Assembly: GCA_903871775.1 (NCBI GenBank)
Contig: CAIQIA010000027.1
Span: 1 to 64,000, forward strand
DNA length: 64,000 bases
Reading direction: 5' to 3'
Origin: an uncultured cyanobacterium
GTDB taxonomy: Bacteria > Cyanobacteriota > Cyanobacteriia > PCC-6307 > Cyanobiaceae
Positions 1 to 8,438 of the stretch are shown one piece after another. Each line of letters starts with the position of its first letter. Within the stretch, counting starts at the first letter, position 1. The position numbers and the translations under genes were made by a program. The notes under the pieces are model-generated. The model saw only the letters and a program-made list of their open reading frames with translations, was not told the origin of the DNA and made no database searches.

Positions 1-1
1 A

Positions 2-1036
2 CAATGGCTTCCAGAGAGTCCCAACGCACCAAATCGGTGCAAGCAGGTGGACAGAGCCACTGAAACGCACAAATCAGCCTCTCCAGCTCGCGCTGGAAGG
101 AGAAACGTGGCGTTTCTGGCGGTTTTTCCGCACACTCTTAAGCTCCGAATGCAAGGCATTTCCCACGGAGCGACTCAGGACAATCTGAGCCTAGACAAAC
201 TTCTTACTTTTGACTTTCTTGTTCCCCCACTCCCCGTCCAACGCCGCATCGCTGGCATCCTCTCCGCCTACGATGACCTGATCGAGAACAGCCAGCGGCG
301 CATCAAGATCCTGGAGGAGATGGCCCGCCGGCTCTACCGCGAGTGGTTCGTCCACTTCCGCTTCCCCGGCCATGAGGGCTGCAGGTTTGTGGATTCGGCG
401 CTGGGGGAGATTCCGGAGGGGTGGGAGGTGAAGACTGTTGAAGACTCCTTTGTGATATCCGGTGGCGGCACTCCCTCACGAAAGGAGGTGATCTTCTGGG
501 AAGGTGGCACGATTCAGTGGTATTCGCCTAGCGACCTAACTAGCGCGAGCGCAATGTTCATCGACGACTCCCGCGACCACATTACAGAGCGCGGACTCGC
601 ACAGAGTTCGGCGAGGATATTTCCTGCTCGAAGCGTAATGCTGACCAGCCGTGCCACTATCGGTGCCATCGCGATCAATACGCATGCCGCCTGTACCAAT
701 CAGGGCTTTATCACCTGTCTTCCTAATGACCGAGTTCCGCTCTATTTCCTGTTCCACTGGCTAGCAGAGAACGTGCCGACTTTTCAGCGGATGGCTTCGG
801 GTTCGACATTCAGGGAAATCAGTCGGGGTGTATTCAAGACCATCTGGTTCTTGCATCCGCCCGTCGCGCATGTTGCTCATTTTGAGACAACTGCCGAGCC
901 GATCGCTGAACAGATTCTTGCCCTGCAACGCCAAATCAAAAACCTCCGCCGCACCCGGGATCTGCTCCTCCCCCGCCTGCTCTCCGCCCAGATCGATGTG
1001 GAGGCGCTGCCGGAGCCAGTGCTGACTGAACCATGA
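2..1036 (+). CDS. hsdS: Type I restriction-modification specificity subunit HsdS, 5'-partial
   Basis: This is the DNA-recognition subunit of a type I restriction-modification enzyme, which directs HsdM methylase and HsdR translocase to a bipartite target. The frame is open to the left edge, so the gene is cut; the first start-type codon inside is a GTG at 47. What remains is the end of the first half (GATQDNLSL followed by PPLPVQRRIAGIL, the conserved spacer helix with NSQRRIKILEEMARRLYREW) and a complete second recognition domain (LGEIPEGW to GVFKTIWFLHPP), closed by a second helical repeat ending RDLLLPRLLSAQI. The first roughly 40 residues do not look like a typical TRD, so a frameshift just outside the window is possible. 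hsdM should lie upstream. The family call is seen directly; the target sequence cannot be inferred. Confidence 0.9.
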   Translation, partial: QWLPESPNAPNRCKQVDRATETHKSASPARAGRRNVAFLAVFPHTLKLRMQGISHGATQDNLSLDKLLTFDFLVPPLPVQRRIAGILSAYDDLIENSQRRIKILEEMARRLYREWFVHFRFPGHEGCRFVDSALGEIPEGWEVKTVEDSFVISGGGTPSRKEVIFWEGGTIQWYSPSDLTSASAMFIDDSRDHITERGLAQSSARIFPARSVMLTSRATIGAIAINTHAACTNQGFITCLPNDRVPLYFLFHWLAENVPTFQRMASGSTFREISRGVFKTIWFLHPPVAHVAHFETTAEPIAEQILALQRQIKNLRRTRDLLLPRLLSAQIDVEALPEPVLTEP

Positions 1037-1090
1037 CCAACCCGCAGCCCCTCAGCAAGCTCGAACGTGTGGCCCGCCTGCAGGCCGGAC

Positions 1091-1465
1091 TTACTCCGCC
1101 TCTTCCTCTGGCATCGCCAGTCCGCTCTCCTGGGCCACAGCGGATAGGCGGCGGTCCTGAGTCCACAGCTTGGTTTGGCTCAGCCTGGCGGACGCCAACA
1201 GGTGGGCGTCGACGTAACCGATCCCACGACCCATCAACTGATCGCGCTCGATCAGCAGCAGCACTTCGCTGTCGCTGGCCACGACCGCTGCCGGCAGACC
1301 CTGCAACAGTTCCAACACTTCCCGGCGGATGCGCAGATTGCCGCAGGCGAGTTCGCCGATCACCCAAGGATGGATCAGCACCTTCCCCTCCTGCAGCAGC
1401 GTGGCGAGACGGGGCAGGCCTCGGCGCAGATGCTCCACCCAGACGGAGGTGTCGACCAGGATCAC
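1091..1465 (-). CDS. vapC: VapC-type PIN-domain toxin
   Basis: This is a 124-aa PIN-domain ribonuclease, the toxin of a type II toxin-antitoxin pair. The acidic active-site residues of the fold are all present: D5 (in ILVDTSVW), E38 (in IGEL), D86 (in YVDAHLL) and D104 (in TQDRR). Its start overlaps the stop of the antitoxin gene by an ATGA, so the two are translationally coupled with antitoxin first. The pair sits in opposite orientation between hsdS and hsdR, where no gene is normally found. VapC toxins cleave structured RNAs such as tRNA; the target here is unknown. The length is normal and nothing suggests inactivation. Confidence 0.88.
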   Translation of the reverse strand: MILVDTSVWVEHLRRGLPRLATLLQEGKVLIHPWVIGELACGNLRIRREVLELLQGLPAAVVASDSEVLLLIERDQLMGRGIGYVDAHLLASARLSQTKLWTQDRRLSAVAQESGLAMPEEEAE

Positions 1466-1656
1466 GCCTCGCTCTGGCGACGGGGAATCGGCTCCAGGGC
1501 GGGTTCACTGCCGCCGAGTGCTGCCATGCGCCTTGCGCTCTCGCGTTGCACCAGGGCCCGCAGGGCCTCCTTGAGCAGGGCACTGCGTTCCAGATCGCCG
1601 CACAGCTGCTCGGCCCTGGCCAGCAGATCATCGTCGAGCGTCACGGTGGTGCGCAT
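1462..1656 (-). CDS. vapB: VapB-type antitoxin
   Basis: This is a small antitoxin of about 64 aa. It begins MRTTVTLDDDLLARAEQL, the ribbon-helix-helix signature of the VapB family whose beta strand binds operator DNA; the C-terminal part (ALLKEALRALVQRESARR onward) would wrap VapC. I chose the ATG at 1656 because the family signature begins there and a GGAG-like site precedes it. An upstream in-frame ATG at 1689 would add 11 residues, but it lies inside a 6-bp inverted repeat (1685-1700) that looks like the operator. The stop overlaps the vapC start. Confidence 0.85.
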   Translation of the reverse strand: MRTTVTLDDDLLARAEQLCGDLERSALLKEALRALVQRESARRMAALGGSEPALEPIPRRQSEA

Positions 1657-1684
1657 GGCTCCGTCCAAGGCTTGAATCACTCTA

Positions 1685-1700
1685 GGCATCGTCTGATGCC
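1685..1700. promoter_or_regulatory. Candidate VapB operator (inverted repeat)
   Basis: GGCATC and GATGCC form a perfect 6-bp inverted repeat around a 4-base spacer, 28 bp upstream of the chosen vapB start. RHH antitoxins usually bind such palindromes to repress their own operon. That this is the operator is inference from position. Confidence 0.4.
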
Positions 1701-1739
1701 GTCTTTGATGTTCGTTGGTTTTGGAGGTGCTCCGATGCC

Positions 1740-4700
1740 ATGACGCCCAATCCCTACAACGAAGACCACCTGGTCGAACAACCTGCCTTGGCCCTGCTGG
1801 TGGAGCTGGGTTGGCAGACGGCCTGCGGGCTGGAGGAAACCTTCGCTCCGGATGGAGGCAGCCTGGGGCGCTGCGACCGCCGCGAGGTGGTCTTGGTGCC
1901 GCGCCTGCGGGCGGCTCTGGAGCGGCTCAATCCAGGCCAGCCGACGGAAGCGATCAGCGCCGCCATCGAGGAGCTCAGCCGCAACCGCTCGGCCATGGGC
2001 CTGGTGGCGGCGAACCGGGAGGTGTACCGCCTGCTCAAGGACGGGGTGCTGGTGTCGGTGCCTGACCTCGAACGGGGCGGTTTGTCCAAGGTGCGTTTGC
2101 GGGTGATCGACTGGGAGCGACCCGCTGAGAACGACTGGCTCGCGGTCAACCAGTTCACCATCAAGGGGGATCTCTACGGCTGCGTTCCCGATCTGGTGGG
2201 CTTCGTGAACGGCTTGCCCCTGGTGGTGATCGAATTCAAGAAGCCGGGCGTCTCGGCCCGCGCTGCCTTCGACGACAACCTGACCCATTACAAAGACGCC
2301 ATCCCCCAGCTGTTCTGGAGCAATGCCTTCCTGATCGCCTCCAACGGCACCGCCAGCCGCATCGGCTCCCTCAGCGCCGACTGGGAGCGGTTCTTTGAGT
2401 GGAAGCGGATCGCCAGTGAAGACGAACCGCGGCGGGTGTCGCTGGAGGTGCTGCTTCGCGGCACCTGCCAGCCGCAGCGACTGCTCGACTACGTCGAGAA
2501 CTTCACCCTGTTCAGCGACGGCAAAGGCGGGCTGGTCAAGATCATCGCTCAGAACCATCAGGTGATCGGCGTCAACAACGCCATCGCCGCCACCCTGGAG
2601 GCCCGCCGCCGCGGCCACGGCCGGGCGGGCGTCTTCTGGCAGACCCAGGGCAGCGGCAAGAGCTATTCAATGGGCTTCTACAGCCAGAAGATCCAGCGCA
2701 AGGTCCCTGGCGACTGGACCTTCGTGATCGTCACCGACCGCACCGACCTCGACGAACAGATCGCCGAGACGTTCAAGGCCACTGGAATCGTGTCCCAGGC
2801 CGAGGGGGATCAGTGCCATGCCGGCAGCGGCGCCCAGCTGGCGGCGCTGCTGCGCGGCAACCACCGCTACGTGTTCACCCTCATCCAGAAGATCCGCATC
2901 CCAGAGCTGCTGTGTGATCGCAGCGATGTGGTGGTGATCACCGATGAGGCGCACCGCAGCCAGTACGACACCCTGGCCCTGAACATGCGCACGGCCCTGC
3001 CCAAGGCGTTGTTCACCGCCTTCACCGGCACGCCGCTGATCGACGGCGAGGAGCGCACCCGCGAGGTGTTCGGCGAGTACGTCTCGATCTACGACTTCCA
3101 GCAGGCGGTGGAAGATGGCGCCACCGTGCCGCTGTTCTACGAGAACCGCACGCCCGAGCTGCAGCTGGTCAACCCCGATCTCAACGACGACATTTATTCG
3201 GTGATCGAAGCCGCCGATCTCGACGGCGAAGAGGAGAAGAAGCTCGAACGGGACCTCGGCCGGCAGTACCATATCATCAACAGAGACGACCGGCTGGAGA
3301 CGATCGCCCGCGACATCGTGCGCCACTTCCTTGGCCGGGGATTCATGGGCAAGGCGATCGCCATCTCCATCGACAAGGCCACCACCCTGCGCATGTACGA
3401 CAAGGTGCAGCGCTACTGGCAGGAGGAAACCGAGCGGGTGCGCGCCCTGGTGGAGCAGCTGCCACCCGGGTCCAGCGAGCAATCTCCCAGCGAGGAGGGG
3501 GAGGAGCTGCGCCAGCGGCTGCACATCCTCACCACCACCGACATGGCAGTGATCGTCTCGGCCGCCCAGAACGAGATCGCCGACATGGCGGCCCTGGGCC
3601 TCGACATCGAACCCCATCGCCGCCGGCTCACCAGCTCCGATCCCCCGCTCGATCAGCGCTTCAAGGACCCCGGCGATCCGCTGCGGCTGGTGTTCGTGTG
3701 CGCCATGTGGCTCACCGGCTTCGATGCACCGAGCTGCTCGACGCTCTATCTCGACAAGCCGATGCGCAACCACACCCTGATGCAGACGATCGCCAGGGCC
3801 AACCGCGTCTACCCCGGCAAGCACAGCGGCCTGATCGTGGACTACGCCAATGTGTTCGCCTCCCTGGAGAAGGCGCTGGCCCTCTATGGCGGGCGCAGCG
3901 GTGGCGGCACCAAACCCACCCAGGACAAGGCCGTGCTGGTGGAGCAGCTACGGCAGGTGCTTAACGATGCCATCCAGTTCTGCGCTGAGCATCAGGTCGA
4001 CATCCCAGCGATCCATGCCCAGACCGACGGGATGCTGCGGCTGCAAGCGATCGAGGATGCCGTGGAGGCCCTGATCGCGCCGGAAACGCTGCGCCAGCGC
4101 TTCCAGGAGCAGCAGCGCCTTGTGCAATTGCTGCACGCCGCGATCAAGCCCGATCCCGCCGCCCAGGAGTTCGCCGCCTCGGTGTGTGCCCTCAACAGCA
4201 TCGCGGCCTCCATCCGCCTGACGCTCAACCCCAACCCGCCCGACATCAGCGCCGTGTTGGGCCAGATCGGCCAGGTGTTGGACCAATCAATCACCGGCAT
4301 CGCCATCCGCGATCAGGGGCCACCCAGCATTGATCTGTCCAAAATCGACTTCCAGGCTCTGGCAGATAAGTTCCAACAGAAGCGGAACAAGAAGACGGAA
4401 CTGGAAGAACTCAAGGCCCTGATTGCTGCCCACCTCGCCCGGATGGTGCAGCTCAACCCCACCCGCGCAGACTTCCGCGAAAAGTTCGAGGCGCTGATCG
4501 CCAGCTACAACGCCGGCAGCCGCAGCGTGGAGGAAATCTACAAGCAACTGCTGCAGCTGAGTCTGCAGCTCAGCCAGGAGCAACAACGCCACATCCGCGA
4601 GAACCTCAGCGAGGAGGAACTGGCGGTGTTCGATATCCTGCTCCAGTCCGCGCCGGATCTGTCGGATAGCGACCGGGCCAAGGTGAAGCAATCAGCCCGT

Positions 4701-4934
4701 GAGCTGGTTGAGAAGATCAGGCAGCTGCTGGTGCTCAACTGGCAGCAGAAGTCCGAGGCCCGGGCCAAGCTCAAGCTGCTGATTCAGGATGCGCTCGACA
4801 TCGGCCTGCCGCGCGCTTACACACCAGAGCTGTACCAGCAGAAGTGTGAGGCCGTTTTCGCCCACATCGAACAGGCCTACCCCGAGCGAGACCAGAGCAT
4901 CTATTCGCAGACCAGCAGCCAAGCCACTCTCTGA
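1740..4934 (+). CDS. hsdR: Type I restriction endonuclease subunit HsdR
   Basis: This 1064-aa protein is the motor and nuclease subunit of a type I restriction enzyme; it translocates DNA using ATP and cuts at a distance. The N-terminal nuclease domain carries the PD-(D/E)xK pattern (D near 150 in CVPDLVGF, then VVIEFKKPG near 162-170). The SF2 helicase core has Walker A (TQGSGKS, near 300) and motif II DEAH (near 401), then SAT-like and motif VI regions (TFTGTPL; QTIARANRVYPGK). The C-terminal third is helical and probably docks to HsdM/HsdS. GGAGG at 1723-1727 precedes the ATG. Length is normal and the frame is intact, so restriction is potentially active if hsdM is present outside the window. 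Confidence 0.96.
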   Translation: MTPNPYNEDHLVEQPALALLVELGWQTACGLEETFAPDGGSLGRCDRREVVLVPRLRAALERLNPGQPTEAISAAIEELSRNRSAMGLVAANREVYRLLKDGVLVSVPDLERGGLSKVRLRVIDWERPAENDWLAVNQFTIKGDLYGCVPDLVGFVNGLPLVVIEFKKPGVSARAAFDDNLTHYKDAIPQLFWSNAFLIASNGTASRIGSLSADWERFFEWKRIASEDEPRRVSLEVLLRGTCQPQRLLDYVENFTLFSDGKGGLVKIIAQNHQVIGVNNAIAATLEARRRGHGRAGVFWQTQGSGKSYSMGFYSQKIQRKVPGDWTFVIVTDRTDLDEQIAETFKATGIVSQAEGDQCHAGSGAQLAALLRGNHRYVFTLIQKIRIPELLCDRSDVVVITDEAHRSQYDTLALNMRTALPKALFTAFTGTPLIDGEERTREVFGEYVSIYDFQQAVEDGATVPLFYENRTPELQLVNPDLNDDIYSVIEAADLDGEEEKKLERDLGRQYHIINRDDRLETIARDIVRHFLGRGFMGKAIAISIDKATTLRMYDKVQRYWQEETERVRALVEQLPPGSSEQSPSEEGEELRQRLHILTTTDMAVIVSAAQNEIADMAALGLDIEPHRRRLTSSDPPLDQRFKDPGDPLRLVFVCAMWLTGFDAPSCSTLYLDKPMRNHTLMQTIARANRVYPGKHSGLIVDYANVFASLEKALALYGGRSGGGTKPTQDKAVLVEQLRQVLNDAIQFCAEHQVDIPAIHAQTDGMLRLQAIEDAVEALIAPETLRQRFQEQQRLVQLLHAAIKPDPAAQEFAASVCALNSIAASIRLTLNPNPPDISAVLGQIGQVLDQSITGIAIRDQGPPSIDLSKIDFQALADKFQQKRNKKTELEELKALIAAHLARMVQLNPTRADFREKFEALIASYNAGSRSVEEIYKQLLQLSLQLSQEQQRHIRENLSEEELAVFDILLQSAPDLSDSDRAKVKQSARELVEKIRQLLVLNWQQKSEARAKLKLLIQDALDIGLPRAYTPELYQQKCEAVFAHIEQAYPERDQSIYSQTSSQATL

Positions 4935-4937
4935 GTC

Positions 4938-5531
4938 ATGCCAGCCTCAGGGCCGAAAGCGCCCTGCATGGTGGAAGCTCTGAACGCGAGCGACCAGCAG
5001 CCATTCCTGCCGGACTGGATCGACACCGCGGCGGAAGAGGCCCGCAGCGTGGCCCTGGAAGTGCTGCTCACAGCCGCCCTGGCCCCGCCGCGGGGCAGCG
5101 AAACCCTGCTCCATGCCGACCCACCTCTGGGCTCCTTCGGGGCCAGGATCGCGCTGGCCGCGCGACTTGGGCTGATTGATTCAGCCGTGGAGCAATCGCT
5201 CCACAACCTGCGCCGCCTCCGCAATGGCTTCGCCCACTCCGCCACGCCGGTGCGGCTGGCGGAGCCGCCCTACAGCGACCGATTGCGCGACAGCGTTACC
5301 AAGGCTTGCCTGAACCCTCTGTGGCAGCCGATGCAGGTGATTCTTGAACAGCATATGGCGGAACAGACCGGCAGCCGCGATGTCGAGGAGGACCCCGGAC
5401 TCCAGTCCTTTGTGCTGCTGATCACGATCCTTGTTGCGTTTCTGGAAACCGCTGCACGCCTGTTGAGCCCGATCAGGCCAAGCTTGAGCCTGAGCTTTGA
5501 GGAAGGAATCGGCCAAGCTGATGGATGGTGA
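4938..5531 (+). CDS. MtlR-family / HEPN-like helical protein
   Basis: This 197-aa all-helical protein resembles the MtlR (mannitol repressor-like) family: it has the GSFGAR block (65-70) and a helix ending RNGFAH (95-100). RNGFAH fits the R-x4-H motif that marks HEPN domains, many of which are RNases in toxin or defence loci. The gene starts 3 bp after the hsdR stop, so it is probably co-transcribed with the restriction gene, and mannitol control is unlikely here. A role in defence, or as a toxin held in check by VapBC or the RM system, is inference. The start could also be the internal ATG 10 codons later. Confidence 0.6.
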   Translation: MPASGPKAPCMVEALNASDQQPFLPDWIDTAAEEARSVALEVLLTAALAPPRGSETLLHADPPLGSFGARIALAARLGLIDSAVEQSLHNLRRLRNGFAHSATPVRLAEPPYSDRLRDSVTKACLNPLWQPMQVILEQHMAEQTGSRDVEEDPGLQSFVLLITILVAFLETAARLLSPIRPSLSLSFEEGIGQADGW

Positions 5532-5591
5532 GCTCGACGCAGCCCAGACGATCGCAACGTGACCCCATCGCGACGTCCCCCCCTCGACCCG

Positions 5592-5807
5592 TCAGTTGTA
5601 TTCGCCGGGGATGTCGTTCTTGTGCACGGTGACGCGGTCGAACCGTTGGCCCGACACCCGCAGCAGTTCATCACCGGAGAACTCGAACCCCAGCCCCAGG
5701 GCGATCTGGGCCACGTCGTCGGCAGTGGCGGCTGCCAGCACCTGATCCCTGAGCGCCGTGTCGCCCTGCAGGCGTGCCAGGAAGGCCTTGAGCTGATCGA
5801 GGGACAA
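5592..5807 (-). CDS. Nif11-type leader-like peptide
   Basis: This 71-aa protein begins MSLDQLKAFLARLQGDTALRD and continues through AAATADDVAQIALGLGFEF, the Nif11 domain pattern found in nitrogen-fixation-associated proteins and in leader peptides of cyanobacterial RiPP precursors. The C-terminus ends HKNDIPGEYN. It lacks an obvious Gly-Gly cleavage site and has no Cys/Ser/Thr-rich core, so it is probably a stand-alone Nif11 protein, not a lanthipeptide substrate. No LanM-like or radical SAM modifying enzyme lies nearby. It is the last gene of a leftward operon, 24 bp after the peroxiredoxin-like gene. Its function is unknown. Confidence 0.75.
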   Translation of the reverse strand: MSLDQLKAFLARLQGDTALRDQVLAAATADDVAQIALGLGFEFSGDELLRVSGQRFDRVTVHKNDIPGEYN

Positions 5808-5831
5808 GGTCGCTGGGTGTGGTAGGGGCCA

Positions 5832-6575
5832 TTATCCCTGCCCTGCCTCCAGCCGCTGCTGGGCGGGCCCAAGAAAGGGTTCAAGAAACGCCAGGGGCCG
5901 GTCCATCGTCGCCGAGAACCCGAGGATGCCCCGGTCGCGGTGGCTGTAGAGCAGGCTGTCGTCGGCCTCGAGCAGAAAGGTGCCCCCCCGCTGGGTGATG
6001 AAGTCGTCGCGGGGGACGTACGTGCGCCAATGCCCCAGCACTTCGACCATGTTCTGCAGGCGCACCGTGGCCAGCTCGAATGGTCGCTGGAACCCTTCCC
6101 CACCGGCCAGGCGGAACAGGGGCCCCTCGAGGCGCTGGGGGGCGGTGCGATCGCCCGTGTACCCCCGCAGCACCTCCTGCAGCGTGCCCGGTGAGCCGAT
6201 GCCGGCGCACATCAGCAACAGCGCGGGCCAGGGGCCTCCTGGCGTCTGCAGACCGGCGTAGAGGCCGAGGGCCCGGTGCAGGGCCGGCGTGGCCTTCACC
6301 TCCAGGGCCTCGCGGGGGAAGCCTGTGTGGGCGCAGAACCGTTCGGCGCCGGCTCCATCGCCGATGGCGATCGCCAGGGTGCCGATGCCAGCGGCCTGGA
6401 GGCGGGGCAGCACCGGCACCAGGGCCTGGGCGTACTCCATCGAATCGAAGTCGCCCAGCTGGCTGAGCAGCAGCACCAGCCGCCGTCGGCCCGGGCCCAT
6501 GGCAGGACGGCTGCGGAGGTGCTCCAGCAGCGGGGCAGGGGCCTGCATCGGCATGGGGTCTGGGTGCCCCATCAT
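5832..6575 (-). CDS. Thioredoxin-fold peroxiredoxin-like protein (AhpC/TSA type)
   Basis: This protein of about 247 aa has a thioredoxin-like fold of the cyanobacterial/plastid AhpC/TSA-like (PRX-like) group: RRLVLLLSQLGDFDSMEYA, GTLAIAIGDGAGAERFCAHTGFP and LLLMCAGIGSPGTLQEVLRGYTGD are characteristic blocks. No classical peroxidatic TxxC is evident, so peroxidase activity is not assured; the conserved cysteines are in RFCAHTG and LMCAGIG. A start at 6575 (two consecutive ATGs) avoids overlap with the upstream gene and has a GAAAGGGG element before it. It lies between a small secreted protein and a Nif11 peptide in one operon, divergent from a DCC thiol oxidoreductase and arsM, which suggests thiol/redox stress. 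Confidence 0.75.
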   Translation of the reverse strand: MMGHPDPMPMQAPAPLLEHLRSRPAMGPGRRRLVLLLSQLGDFDSMEYAQALVPVLPRLQAAGIGTLAIAIGDGAGAERFCAHTGFPREALEVKATPALHRALGLYAGLQTPGGPWPALLLMCAGIGSPGTLQEVLRGYTGDRTAPQRLEGPLFRLAGGEGFQRPFELATVRLQNMVEVLGHWRTYVPRDDFITQRGGTFLLEADDSLLYSHRDRGILGFSATMDRPLAFLEPFLGPAQQRLEAGQG

Positions 6576-6591
6576 CGTCGGCCCCTTTCGA

Positions 6592-6963
6592 TCAGGCCTG
6601 GGCCTCGCAGCTGTAACGCTCGAGGTCGCCCCGGCCCCCCGTGCGCTGGGCGAAGGCGGGGTGGGCGGGATCGGCGGCCTGCCACCACCAGCGGCCATCG
6701 CTGTAGCTGGGGCTGCCGGCGTTGTTCGTGCGTGGCAGCTGCAGGCTCACCCCCTGCCAACGCAACACGATGAAGGCCCCGGGCACGGTGCCGCCGGCGC
6801 TGTTCGGGATGCCGGGGGCATCCACGGCACCGGCATGGACCTCGGCCTGCAGCGGCTCGCCGTTGCAGAGGTACCGCTCGAGGGCCCAGGCCTCTTCCGG
6901 GACCGCGATCAGGGCCCCCAGGGGCAACAGCAACGTCAGAAGGAGGCTCAGCAGCGTTGTCAC
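6592..6963 (-). CDS. Small secreted protein, MliC-like in outline
   Basis: This 123-aa protein has an N-terminal signal peptide (hydrophobic LLSLLLTLLLPLGALIA, cleavage probably after AWA near 27). The mature part is small and beta-rich with one cysteine near each end (YLCNGE and RYSCEAQA), likely a disulfide. The order C-strand-VLRWQGVSLQLPRT-AGSPSYSDG-C recalls MliC/PliC lysozyme inhibitors, but this is a weak resemblance by eye. It is the first gene of a leftward operon, and its 5' end lies within 33 bp of the start of the divergent DCC gene. Confidence 0.65.
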   Translation of the reverse strand: MTTLLSLLLTLLLPLGALIAVPEEAWALERYLCNGEPLQAEVHAGAVDAPGIPNSAGGTVPGAFIVLRWQGVSLQLPRTNNAGSPSYSDGRWWWQAADPAHPAFAQRTGGRGDLERYSCEAQA

Positions 6964-6995
6964 GGCGGGGCGTCAGCTTCCGCCAGGATGGCGAC

Positions 6996-7409
6996 ATGAC
7001 CCTGGTGCTCGTCTACGACGGCGGCTGCCCGTTCTGCCGCCACTTCGCCTTGCGTTCCGAGCTGGTGGGAGGCCTGCCGGGGCTCGAGATCCGTGATGGC
7101 CGAGCCGATGGGGCCCTGCGCGACCGGCTGCGCTCCCGAGGGATGGAGCTGGCCCGCGGCGCGGTGCTGCTGGAGGCGGAGCAGGCCTGGCATGGGGCCG
7201 AGGCCATCGCCGAGCTCTGTGGGCGCCTCCGCCCGTCGGATCCGCTTCTGCTGGTGCTGCGTCAGCTGTTCGCGGCGCCGCCGCGGGCCCGCCGGTTCTA
7301 TCCGCTGCTGCTCTGGGCCCGTCGCCAGGCGTTGCATGTGCAGGGCCTGGCCGAAGATCCCGACCGGGAGGTCAACACCAGCGGCGCTGTCTACGTTGCG
7401 GACAGGTGA
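6996..7409 (+). CDS. DCC-family thiol-disulfide oxidoreductase (DUF393)
   Basis: The protein of 137 aa begins MTLVLVYDGGCPFCRHF. The DGxCxxC motif (C11, C14) defines the DCC family of small thioredoxin-like oxidoreductases. I chose the ATG at 6996 because the family motif starts right after it and AGGA precedes it; an upstream GTG/ATG extension to 6957 would run into the divergent gene. It lies 12 bp before arsM and is probably co-transcribed with it. Reduction of thiols or of As(V)/As(III)-thiol adducts is an attractive but unproven role. Confidence 0.85.
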   Translation: MTLVLVYDGGCPFCRHFALRSELVGGLPGLEIRDGRADGALRDRLRSRGMELARGAVLLEAEQAWHGAEAIAELCGRLRPSDPLLLVLRQLFAAPPRARRFYPLLLWARRQALHVQGLAEDPDREVNTSGAVYVADR

Positions 7410-7421
7410 GCGTTCCCTCCG

Positions 7422-8438
7422 ATGCTGGAGCAGGTGAAGGCCTATTACGGCCAGGAACTGCAGTGCAGCGACGACCTGCGCACCAATGCCTGTTGCGATG
7501 CCGACGCGGTCCCTGAGCGGCTGAAGCCCCTGCTGGCGCGGGTGCATCCGGATGTGCGCAACCGCTACTACGGCTGTGGGCTTGTGGCGCCGCCCCTGCT
7601 CGACGGCCTGCGGGTGCTGGATCTGGGATGCGGCAGCGGCCGTGATGTGTATCTGCTGGCCCAGCTGGTGGGGGCCGGCGGTGAGGTGGTGGGGGTCGAT
7701 ATGACCGCGGCGCAGCTGGCGATGGCCGAAGCCCATCGGCAACACCATGCCGACCTGTTCGGTTACGGCAATGTGCGCTTTCTGGAGGGACGCATCGAGC
7801 AGCTGGATGCCTTGTCCCTCGAGCCGGGCAGCTTTGATGTGGTGGTCTCGAACTGTGTGCTCAATCTCTCTGTTGACAAGCCGGCGGTGCTGCAGGGGGT
7901 GCGGCGTCTGCTGAAGATCGGCGGCGAGTTTCACTTCGCCGATGTGTACACCGACCGACGGGTGCCCGAACACCTGCGACACGATCCGGTGCTGTATGGC
8001 GAATGCCTCAGCGGTGCCCTGTACTGGGCTGATTTCCTGCGGATGGCCCGCCGGGCGGGGTTTGCTGACCCAAGATTGATGAACGATCGGCCGCTGACCA
8101 TCGGTGATCGGGAGTTGCAGAACAGAACCGGGCCGCTGCGGTTCTTTTCAGCCACCTACAGGTTGTTTCATCTGCCCGAACTGGAAGACGCCTGCGAAGA
8201 TCACGGCCAGGCGGTCTGTTATCGCGGTTCGATCGAGGACCACCCGGATGCGCTGCCGTTTGACAAGCACCACCGCTTTGACACCGGCCGGGTGGTGCCG
8301 GTCTGCGGCAACACCTGGCGCATGCTGGCCGAGAGCCGCTTTGCTCCCCATGTTCGCCTGATGGGCGACTTCAGCCGCCACTTCGGGCCCTTTGCCGGCT
8401 GTGGCACCACCATGCCCTTCGCCGGCAGCTGCTGCTGA
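7422..8438 (+). CDS. arsM: Arsenite S-adenosylmethionine methyltransferase ArsM
   Basis: This 338-aa class I SAM methyltransferase methylates As(III) stepwise to mono- and dimethylated, partly volatile forms. SAM motif I is DLGCGSGRD (67-75). Cysteines at 52 (YYGCG), 145 (SNCVLNL) and 195 (GECLSGA) occupy the places of the three As-binding cysteines of ArsM, and NACC (24-25) adds a pair near the N-terminus. The protein ends in a CC pair (GSCC), which could also bind As. The stop overlaps the start of the permease gene by one base, so methylation and transport are tied in one operon. No arsR-like repressor lies adjacent. Confidence 0.92.
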   Translation: MLEQVKAYYGQELQCSDDLRTNACCDADAVPERLKPLLARVHPDVRNRYYGCGLVAPPLLDGLRVLDLGCGSGRDVYLLAQLVGAGGEVVGVDMTAAQLAMAEAHRQHHADLFGYGNVRFLEGRIEQLDALSLEPGSFDVVVSNCVLNLSVDKPAVLQGVRRLLKIGGEFHFADVYTDRRVPEHLRHDPVLYGECLSGALYWADFLRMARRAGFADPRLMNDRPLTIGDRELQNRTGPLRFFSATYRLFHLPELEDACEDHGQAVCYRGSIEDHPDALPFDKHHRFDTGRVVPVCGNTWRMLAESRFAPHVRLMGDFSRHFGPFAGCGTTMPFAGSCC

